From Mansonella perstans (lineage: Eukaryota > Nematoda > Chromadorea > Rhabditida > Onchocercidae): a stretch of 64,000 nt of DNA. Position 1 is the stretch's first letter. Each line of letters opens with the position of its first letter. The stretch lies in NCBI GenBank assembly GCA_037074765.1, contig JBAMDO010000169.1:1-64000 (forward strand), read 5' to 3'. A model generated the notes under the pieces. That model had not been told where the DNA came from, searched no databases, and was given only the letters and a program-made list of their open reading frames with translations. Of this stretch, positions 58,801 to 64,000 are shown piece by piece. The translations under genes were made by a program, and so were the position numbers.

Positions 58801-61310
58801 GCTTTTTTTCCTTCAAATTCTTTGCTTTGCTTTCAAATAGTGATAATGAAAATAACAGTAATAATAATAATAAAGCAATGATGATAATACCAATAGTATC
58901 TTAATAATAAAGAATATTTCTAATTAAGAAGAAAAAAAGGAATATAAGACAAGAATGGTTAATTATTTGAAATTTATCAGTCTTATTTTATTTCGTAATT
59001 TTTACAAGCAAAATTTGCCAATCCCTAAATTATTATTTCAGTTAATTAAAATACAAACAAATTCATACAAAAAAATAACACAGAAAAAATACATTTGAAA
59101 ATAGGTGGACAATGCGAACAATGTCATGCTCGTTGACAAATATGATGACATCGTTGACAAATAAATCAGCGAATAAGTATTTCCTTTTGTTGAATCAAAA
59201 AGACAAAAAAAAAAGATAATGGAAAAAGACAAACCTTATTTATCTGAGAGATTGAATAATTTGTCGAAGTTTGTTTGTTCGATTTGCTAATTGACAGATT
59301 GTGCTCGTATGGGGAGGATTAAGTGACAGGAATAATTTTCACTTTTTTTTAATTTTTTTTTTTAAAAAAAAAAGCTGCAAAAAAATTTTTAGATTCACAT
59401 TCCCTTCAATATAATTTATTTAAATTTTTAAATAAAAAAAATGCAGCACTTATCAATTTACATGATAATTAAAACAAAGTGATGTACTTAATTTTTAAAA
59501 AATTATTTTTTTGTACAAAAAAATCTCCTTCAGGAATTTTAATTACCAATTTTCTTTTTTTTATTTTCTTTTTGCAGAAATAAACCATTCGTGAATTAAA
59601 ACTTTTTTTTAAGTATTTTTGAAAGTTTTTCATTATTCAAATATTTGTTACATAAGCAATCCATTCAAGTAGTCAAAATTAAAAGAAAAATACTTAAATG
59701 AAAATTTTCAAATTTTGCATACTAAATTAATGCTATGCGAAACTTTTCTAATATTTTATAAAATATTTTAGAAAGTTTCAATCACTTAATTAGTCAATTC
59801 TTGTAATTAGTAGCTAACATGAAAAAAAATCTGACCTCTTGAACTTTCTTTTCCTTCTCTTCCAAGTTTGTATTTGCAACAGCCAAATCTTCCTGTGCCT
59901 TATCTAAATCATTCTCCGTCTGCATCATTTTCTTTTGCGTGTCACGAAGTTCTTCCTCAATTCGTTCCAACTTATCCGTCATTTGTCGCACTTTTTCTTC
60001 CGCTGCATCGGCTCGATCGAGAGCATTATCCTTTAGAAAACAAAAACACAGTTGACTGTAATCCCATTTCCAATTACTATTTCAAAAACTTTTCAACTTG
60101 AGGCAGCCTTGAAAATAATTATTAAAATTCAATTAATTTCTATTTCAAAAACTTATTATTTCAATAGATCTTGAAAATAATCATCAGAATTCAATCAATT
60201 GTTATTTAGATGACTTTTAAATTTGAGCATGTCTTGAAAATAATTTTCAAAATTCAATTACATATTATTTAAAGCATTTATGTCTTCTTAAATAACCAAT
60301 TAAAAAAAAAAAAAAAAAATTTTTAATTTTCAATTCCGAAAAAAGTTAGCCATTTTTTTCACGCTAAATAATTTTATTTCAGAGAGGAACAAATAAAAAT
60401 TAATGAAAAAATTAGAAACTAAAAAATAACGCAAGGAAAAAAGAGAGTTTTTTTTTCAAATTTCTTGTCAAAAATTCTCTCATCCCTTACAGTTTTTGCA
60501 TAAAATTATGCGGTAGAAAATTGCTATTTGAAAAAATTCAAATTTGGCCCATAAAATTAAAATGACAGAAAGGATGAATGAAAAATCTAAACAACTGTAA
60601 ACTTTTAAATTGTAACGAGTAGTTTTAAATTTTAAAATTTTAATTAATAAACACTGATAGTATCAATAATTTTTGATTATTTTTTACAACATAAATAATT
60701 AATGTACAAACAATTAATGCACAATTTTTTACTTCCACATGTTTGACTTTACATTTTTTCTCGTCATATTTTTTTTCTAATTTAATTCAAATTACTCACT
60801 TCTTTTACAATTTAAGTTAGATTTTCATTTTCATTAAAATTTATCTAACAATCACTCTCAATATTTTTTATGTTTAAAATTACTTCATCTGTGCAGTGAT
60901 TGTGTAATAATATCTTTGCCTTTCCTTTCCATCGTACAATTAAATCTTTAATGCTTAGTATTTTAATTTCAATAGCTTTACCGTGCCATTCAACAAATTT
61001 TACACACATTTTTCTTTATGCTTAAAAAATCAAAAGTAGTATGAGTTTCAAAATTTCACAAGAATTTCCTTAATTTAGCAGTAAGAAAAATATATTATCG
61101 CTATCATACTAATAATGAATTATACCAATAAAATCACATTGACTAATGATAATATTTATTGTTTTCTTTATCCGTTCATGAAATATGTATTTGTATATTT
61201 TTCAAACTTTACTTTTTAAATAAACAAGAAATTTTTTTGAATTATACAAAAGAGATAATAAATACCTTCTCGATTTTCATCGCCTGCATCTTCTTCTTGA
61301 TCGCATCCAT
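33647..61310 (-). CDS. lev-11: tropomyosin, long (284-residue) isoforms
   Basis: - strand spliced gene. Canonical path: 61310-61266, 60030-59836, 43834-43701 (or 44451-44318), 40967-40850 (or 41785-41668 or 42812-42695), 39517-39447, 37469-37331 (or 38778-38640), 37111-37042, 33729-33647 (or 35761-35679 or 36592-36510). Total 855 bases, exactly 284 residues plus stop, the standard length of muscle tropomyosin. The start [15 protein letters not shown] and end FQELSGY are canonical. Function from the family: an uninterrupted coiled-coil dimer along actin that positions troponin and controls myosin access. All alternatives within a cluster have equal length and phase, so each swap keeps the heptad register. 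C. elegans lev-11 has the same style of promoters and exon swaps. Confidence 0.95.
33730..35678 (-). other. lev-11: tropomyosin intron between alternative last exons c and b
   Basis: A-rich on the + strand, no other exon seen. It must include the 3' untranslated region of variant b; a - strand AATAAA candidate is at 35222-35227. Confidence 0.6.
35679..35761 (-). CDS. lev-11: tropomyosin last exon, variant b
   Basis: Acceptor TTTTTCAG, TGA at 35681-35679, 83 bases like its alternatives. Completes Glu, then [20 protein letters not shown] and SELNTV. Keeps leucine heptads but has no LSGY end, so head-to-tail overlap and troponin contact should differ. Confidence 0.92.
36510..36592 (-). CDS. lev-11: tropomyosin last exon, variant a
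   Basis: Acceptor AACTACAG, TAA at 36512-36510, 83 bases. Completes Asp, then [20 protein letters not shown] and QEIQTS. Start resembles variant c (DEL--EKER), but the end differs. Confidence 0.92.
37042..37111 (-). CDS. lev-11: tropomyosin constant exon before the last
   Basis: Acceptor TTATTTCAG, donor GTTTGT. Encodes [20 protein letters not shown] and RLE plus one base; phase 0 in, phase 1 out. Highly conserved tropomyosin segment used by all isoforms. Confidence 0.95.
37331..37469 (-). CDS. lev-11: tropomyosin alternative exon, canonical variant
   Basis: Acceptor TTTGTGCAG, donor GTATGA. Encodes (N)[18 protein letters not shown], then [18 protein letters not shown] and SARLKE. 139 bases, mutually exclusive with 38640-38778. 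This is the invertebrate consensus for the segment. Confidence 0.95.
38640..38778 (-). CDS. lev-11: tropomyosin alternative exon, divergent variant with Cys
   Basis: Acceptor AACAACAG, donor GTGAAA. 139 bases, same phases as 37331-37469. Encodes (K)[18 protein letters not shown], then [18 protein letters not shown] and [10 protein letters not shown]. Retains register with the canonical copy (V-VG-NLK-LEV-EE-ALQRE) but has FFDC where the other has YEEQ, putting bulky residues and a cysteine in the coiled coil. Confidence 0.92.
39447..39517 (-). CDS. lev-11: tropomyosin constant exon
   Basis: Acceptor TTTCCAG, donor GTTAGT. Encodes [20 protein letters not shown] and AGE plus two bases of the next codon (Asn or Lys, depending on the following exon). 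71 bases, phase 0 in, phase 2 out. Confidence 0.95.
39518..40849 (-). other. lev-11: tropomyosin intron
   Basis: A-rich non-coding sequence; a CT run at 40761-40800 is the only repeat noted. No further exon copy was recognised. Confidence 0.65.
40850..40967 (-). CDS. lev-11: tropomyosin alternative exon 5, canonical variant
   Basis: Acceptor GATTTAG, donor GTGACA. 118 bases: completes Arg, then [20 protein letters not shown] and [19 protein letters not shown]. Matches the nematode muscle consensus. Confidence 0.95.
41668..41785 (-). CDS. lev-11: tropomyosin alternative exon 5, variant with Cys
   Basis: Acceptor ATTTAG, donor GTTGTG. 118 bases in the same phase: [20 protein letters not shown] then [19 protein letters not shown]. 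The most divergent of the three copies, with a cysteine (DRCGD) and a different end (ENKSDE instead of DRKYDE). Confidence 0.93.
42695..42812 (-). CDS. lev-11: tropomyosin alternative exon 5, third variant
   Basis: Acceptor GTGATAG, donor GTCATT. 118 bases: [20 protein letters not shown] then [19 protein letters not shown]. Retains the DE-RAN-E and [10 protein letters not shown] positions of the canonical copy. Confidence 0.93.
43701..43834 (-). CDS. lev-11: tropomyosin alternative exon 4, canonical variant
   Basis: Acceptor CTTCTAG, donor GTCAGC. 134 bases: [20 protein letters not shown] then [20 protein letters not shown] and DESER. Phase 0 in, phase 2 out; consensus nematode sequence. Confidence 0.95.
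44318..44451 (-). CDS. lev-11: tropomyosin alternative exon 4, second variant
   Basis: Acceptor TATTTCAG, donor GTAACA. 134 bases with identical phases: [20 protein letters not shown] then [20 protein letters not shown] and DEAER. Sits 483 bases upstream (in gene order) of the canonical copy; mutually exclusive use is inferred because using both would add an extra repeat with a broken phase. Confidence 0.95.
44452..46695 (-). other. lev-11: tropomyosin intron
   Basis: AT-rich non-coding sequence; an AG-run at 45868-45916 and TAA-type repeats near 45140-45215. No exon seen. Confidence 0.65.
46696..46851 (-). CDS. lev-11: tropomyosin internal first exon (short isoforms)
   Basis: ATG at 46851-46849 on the - strand; donor GTACGT. 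Encodes [20 protein letters not shown] then [20 protein letters not shown] and [12 protein letters not shown]. This ATG is chosen because it gives 52 residues and the 256-residue total of nematode short tropomyosins. In-frame sequence extends upstream but only to a GTG at 46896, with no ATG. No promoter motif was evident. Confidence 0.93.
48983..49085. repeat. tandem repeat, 24-26-base unit
   Basis: Four copies of (G)TCAACAGAGTTTATGACGTGAAC(G/A) with small length differences. Confidence 0.88.
50140..50440. repeat. degenerate AGT/AGC trinucleotide repeat
   Basis: Long stretch of imperfect AGTAGC, AGTAGT and AATAGC units, similar in composition to the AGT runs at 25.3 and 25.6 kb. Confidence 0.75.
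51060..51420. promoter_or_regulatory. lev-11: less AT-rich island, candidate regulatory element
   Basis: In the 13-kb intron, this stretch has visibly higher G+C than its flanks, repeated CCCACGC/ACGCACCC motifs and an octamer ATGCAAAT at 51383-51390 (a POU-factor site in other animals). Its open frames on + (about 68 codons) have no recognisable domain or splice context. Regulatory role is inference. Confidence 0.3.
51431..51811. repeat. 46-base minisatellite
   Basis: Eight copies, beginning near 51435, 51481, 51527, 51573, 51619, 51665, 51711 and 51757, of a unit with AATGAGAGGTGAATTGATCG then AAGCTGGGAAGATTCTATCC. The inner copies are nearly identical; the outer ones diverge. Confidence 0.95.
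53862..53893 (-). promoter_or_regulatory. lev-11: three clustered CCAAT motifs
   Basis: Three AGCCAATGAC-like motifs on the - strand at 12 and 10 base spacing (TCATTGGCT on +). CCAAT boxes bind NF-Y in animals. The element is 7 kb before the internal start; a role is conjecture, and simple duplication may explain it. Confidence 0.3.
56570..57080. repeat. GATAAT-type then GTGTGGT-type simple repeats
   Basis: 56570-56740 has repeated GTGATAATG(G/A) units; 56940-57080 has repeated GTGTGGTGTAGT units. The - strand open frame of about 68 codons over the latter (THHTT-like strings) is a repeat artefact. Confidence 0.75.
57440..57720. repeat. degenerate satellite resembling that at 32.7 kb
   Basis: Diverged units such as GGATAATGATAACTTGAAAT and GGAATAATGATGTTAGAATA, of about 23-25 bases, similar in pattern to the 32690-33045 array. 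Confidence 0.55.
59836..60030 (-). CDS. lev-11: tropomyosin exon 2 (long isoforms)
   Basis: Acceptor TTCTAAAG, donor GTCAGA. 195 bases, 65 residues: [60 protein letters not shown] and KKVQE. Highly conserved tropomyosin sequence, phase 0 both sides. Confidence 0.96.
60031..61265 (-). other. lev-11: tropomyosin first intron
   Basis: 1,235 bases of AT-rich sequence; nothing recognisable besides A/T runs. Confidence 0.75.
61266..61310 (-). CDS. lev-11: tropomyosin exon 1 (long isoforms)
   Basis: ATG at 61310-61308, donor GTATTT. 15 residues [15 protein letters not shown], the canonical tropomyosin start needed for head-to-tail overlap. Upstream on the - strand is ACTACAAAA just before the ATG, with AACTACTAG 20-30 bases farther that might be a trans-splice acceptor. 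Confidence 0.95.
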
Positions 61311-61518
61311 TTTTGTAGTGCTATTATTGGCGTATGCTAGTAGTTGTTAAATATCTCAAATAATATATTTTGAAAGTTAAAAAACTTTGAAAAATAATTG
61401 AATTGAAAAGAAGCGAAACAGAAAATACAAATTTTCTCGTAAGTTTTTTTTTTTTTTAAAAATAAAAGCTAAAACAACTGCAGTTAGGATAGGAATGATG
61501 TACAATGATAATAATATC

Positions 61519-61609
61519 GTATTGTGTATGCATATATGTATGTGTGTATGTATGTATATGTGGTGTATGTATGCATGTATGCATGTATGTATGTATGTAT
61601 GTATGTGTG

Positions 61610-61643
<34 letters not shown>

Positions 61644-61710
61644 TGTATTTATGTATGTATGTATGTGTGTGTATGTATGTATGTGTGTATGTATGTATGT
61701 ATGTATGTAG
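61519..61710. repeat. TATG tetranucleotide microsatellite
   Basis: Imperfect (TATG)n with GTGTG interruptions; the open frames in three phases on + (YVCM strings) and on - (HTYI strings) are artefacts of it. Confidence 0.95.
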
Positions 61711-61996
61711 AATATGTGTATTTGTATACTCCATGAATTCATCCTATCACTGATATTTGTCTTATCAGCATTTTCACTTTTTTTTTGTTCTCTTCTCTCC
61801 CTCTCATTCCTCTTCAATTTCAGTCGTCCATTCTTTTCGTTTTTGCTAATCCGAATGTAAAATTTTGAAATTATAAATAGAAAATTTCGAAAAATTTTTG
61901 AAATTTTTCCATCTAACAACTTTTCTACACATCTACTATTAGCATTATCATTATCAATAATGACAACAATAACTACAACTACACTAATAGCAATGA

Positions 61997-62345
61997 TAAT
62001 AACAACCTACCATGACCATTTTTATCATCACCACTAACAATAACAACCTACCATGACCATTTTTATCATCACCACTAACAATAACAACCTACCATGACCA
62101 TTTTTATCATCACCACTAACAATAACAACCTACCATGACCATTTTTATCATCACCACTAACAATAACAACCTACCATGACCATTTTTATCATCACCACTA
62201 ACAATAACAACCTACCATGACCATTTTTATCATCACCACTAACAATAACAACCTACCATGACCATTTTTATCATCACCACTAATAATAGCAACCTACCAT
62301 TGCCATTTTTATCATCATCACTAACAACAACAACCTATCATTACC
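61997..62345. repeat. 41-base minisatellite
   Basis: About eight copies at exact 41-base spacing (62041, 62082, 62123 and on) of TAACAACCTACCATGACCAT then TTTTATCATCACCACTAACAA. The first six are nearly identical and the last two diverged. Each contains CCATGACC and a CATCACCAC run. Confidence 0.96.
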
Positions 62346-62714
62346 ACATTTTATGGTTATCAGCAATAAGAATTGTTAAGTTAATAAACAAGTAAGATAG
62401 AAAAGAAGAAAGTACAGAATAATGACTAGAAATATGAAATTAATAATTGAGTCATTTTCTTCATTATAACGAACAATAATAATGATAGTAATTAAGTAAG
62501 TAAAAATTTGGAAATACGAGAGAAATAATTAGATCATTTTTATCATAATGTTAACAACAATAGTATTGAGTAATTATGTAAGTAAATAAGCTAACTCAAT
62601 AAGTAAAGAATGAATGAATGGAATGGAATGGAATGAAAAGATGAGAGAAATGAAAATTGATTCAACATTTTTACCTTTATGTTAATAATACTAATAGTAT
62701 AATTAAGCAAGTAA

Positions 62715-62818
62715 GAATGAATGAATGAATGAATGAATGAATGAATGAAATGAATGAATGAATGAATGAATGAATGAATGAATGAATGAATGAATGAATG
62801 AATGAATGAATGAATGAA
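62715..62818. repeat. TGAA tetranucleotide microsatellite
   Basis: About 25 copies with one single-base slip at 62749; likely length-variable. Confidence 0.96.
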
Positions 62819-63188
62819 CAGGATTAAAGCACGGAGAAGTACGAAAGATTTCCATTTGTTAGAATCAAATGAAATTTCAGCTCTTCCTATCGCTTATTTA
62901 CTACCTCGTTGATATTCTGATATCTTTTCAGTGTTCCTCTTTACACTTAAACAGCTGTTACTTTGCCAACATATACCATAGTTTAAGTTTAAGCAATCCA
63001 AGCAAATAAATTCTTCCTTTCATTTATTTTCTTTCTTCTAACTTTATTCGAAGAAATTCAACAGAGAGAGAGAGAGAGAGAGAGAGAAAGCGGAATGAAG
63101 TAATAGAATAAGATAAAAAGTTTAAAGTTAGTTCAAAGAAAAAAGAAAAGTGTGGGCGAATAATGTATTAAATAGTTTAATGGTATAT

Positions 63189-63366
63189 TACATACATACA
63201 GACGCATATATACACATATACAAATGCACATACATACACAACATACATACATACACACACATACACATATACACACACGTACACACATACACACACATAC
63301 ATACATACACACACATACATACATACACACACATACATACATACACACACATACATACATACACAT
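63189..63366. repeat. ACAT/ACAC compound microsatellite
   Basis: Alternating ACATAC and ACACAC runs, with a regular 20-base super-unit (ACACACATACATACATAC) in its second half. Confidence 0.93.
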
Positions 63367-64000
63367 ATGTATATATTAAATATCTTAAATTTCAAGAACA
63401 GCAAAAGATTTTGGCAAAAAAAATAAAATTATTTTCACTCATTTCTTTCTTCCTTTTTTCTCTCTCTCTCTCTTTCTCTATCTCTCTCTCTCTTCCTCTC
63501 TTTTCTCTCTGCACAAATGATGAAAATTTGATACAAATCAGAATATCATCATCGTAATATCATTTTTTTTTTTTTTTTTTTTTTTTGTAAAAAGAAAATA
63601 CCTCTCTCGTTTTCTATACTTTCTCTTCATTTTATTCTTATCCCTTCACATCTCTAACTCTTTTCTTTTTTCAATTTTTTGAAAAATTAAAGATTAAAAT
63701 TTCTTTCATTATTAAATTTTGTAAAATATAACTGATAAATGACAAACGATTGAACAATAATCAGAAGTGATATGCAAACATGCATTTAGGTATGTCTTTA
63801 TGAGATGTAATAAAAATAAAAATAATAATGACAAGAATATGCAGGCGTGCATTTTTATTAAACTATCATTAAATTTGTTAAATTTACTGTCTCAAATTTA
63901 AATTTATTTTTATGCCATTGCAATTTTTTCAAGTACGTAAAAAATTTATTTATGATTTTTGTTTCCTAAGCATTAATGAATGTTTGGTAATGAAGCAATA

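Larger units (their letters stand above)
46852..59835 (-). other. lev-11: 13-kb region upstream of the internal start; intron of long isoforms
   Basis: No coding exon recognised. Contents: GAT repeat (48058-48081), 25-base tandem repeat (48983-49085), AGT-rich stretch (50140-50440), less AT-rich island (51060-51420), 46-base minisatellite (51431-51811), a triple CCAAT element (53862-53893), GATAAT/GTG repeats (56570-57080) and a diverged satellite (57440-57720). Regulatory sequence for the internal promoter should lie here, but none is proven. Confidence 0.6.
61311..64000. other. lev-11: upstream region of the tropomyosin long promoter, repeat-rich
   Basis: No coding exon. Holds four arrays: TATG (61519-61710), a 41-base minisatellite (61997-62345), TGAA (62715-62818) and ACAT/ACAC (63189-63366), plus AG and CT runs (63063-63087, 63461-63508) and a long T run at 63563-63588. 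Promoter elements could not be identified. Confidence 0.65.

Noticed and set aside
61377..61919. 180-codon - frame and + frames of 70-82 codons rich in HTYI or YVCM
   Set aside because: Products of the TATG microsatellite.
61997..62345. CRISPR-like regular repeat
   Set aside because: Units are contiguous with no unique spacers, and the sequence is eukaryotic; it is a minisatellite. The same holds for 51431-51811.
63133..63557. Frames of 75-135 codons on both strands with THIHTY or YVCVCM strings
   Set aside because: Products of the ACAT/ACAC microsatellite.
1..64000. Inserted Wolbachia or other bacterial genes, transposase or reverse transcriptase frames, tRNA genes
   Set aside because: Looked for because filarial genomes often carry them; no long bacterial-type frame, no transposon protein motif and no tRNA-like cloverleaf was recognised by eye.

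Overview
The window is nuclear DNA of a nematode, most likely a filarial worm or a related spirurid. The evidence is the very AT-rich sequence with long A/T homopolymers, compact exons bounded by nematode-style splice sites (TTTTCAG or TTTTTAG acceptors), and two complete or near-complete genes whose proteins match nematode families. The species call is inference from protein resemblance and composition; no database search was possible. I saw no bacterial, viral or transposon-coded gene, no tRNA or rRNA, and no CRISPR.

Left half (about 2.3-29.5 kb, + strand): a collagen XV/XVIII gene, orthologous to C. elegans cle-1. Its exons encode, in order, a laminin-G/thrombospondin-N-like domain, an acidic linker with a probable glycosaminoglycan attachment serine, an interrupted Gly-X-Y collagen region, the NC1 trimerization segment, a Gln/Ser/Pro/His-rich hinge, and a full endostatin domain with stop. 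The 5' exons lie off the left edge. A 15-kb intron splits the laminin-G-like domain. Inside it, at 17.6 kb, is a second first exon with its own signal peptide and a probable trans-splice acceptor, giving an alternative isoform of 1,235 residues that lacks most of the laminin-G-like domain.

Middle (29.5-33.6 kb): the 3' intergenic space between two convergent genes, holding a degenerate tandem satellite.

Right half (33.6-61.3 kb, - strand): a tropomyosin gene, orthologous to C. elegans lev-11/tmy-1. It has two alternative starts (61310 and 46851), two alternative copies of the next exon, three of the one after, two further downstream, and three alternative last exons of identical length. Every canonical path gives exactly 284 residues (distal start) or 256 residues (internal start), which confirms the exon edges. 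The 15.4-kb intron between the distal first exons and the body carries minisatellites and a less AT-rich island. Upstream of the gene (61.3-64 kb) are several micro- and minisatellites.

The two genes work separately: CLE-1 is a secreted basement-membrane proteoglycan, and tropomyosin is a coiled-coil actin-filament protein of muscle and other cells. No previously undescribed system was found. The best leads are the combinatorial tropomyosin exon set (with a possible extra terminal exon), the novel first exon of cle-1 with a furin-like site, a histidine-rich segment next to endostatin, and an unexplained 103-codon open frame at 21 kb.
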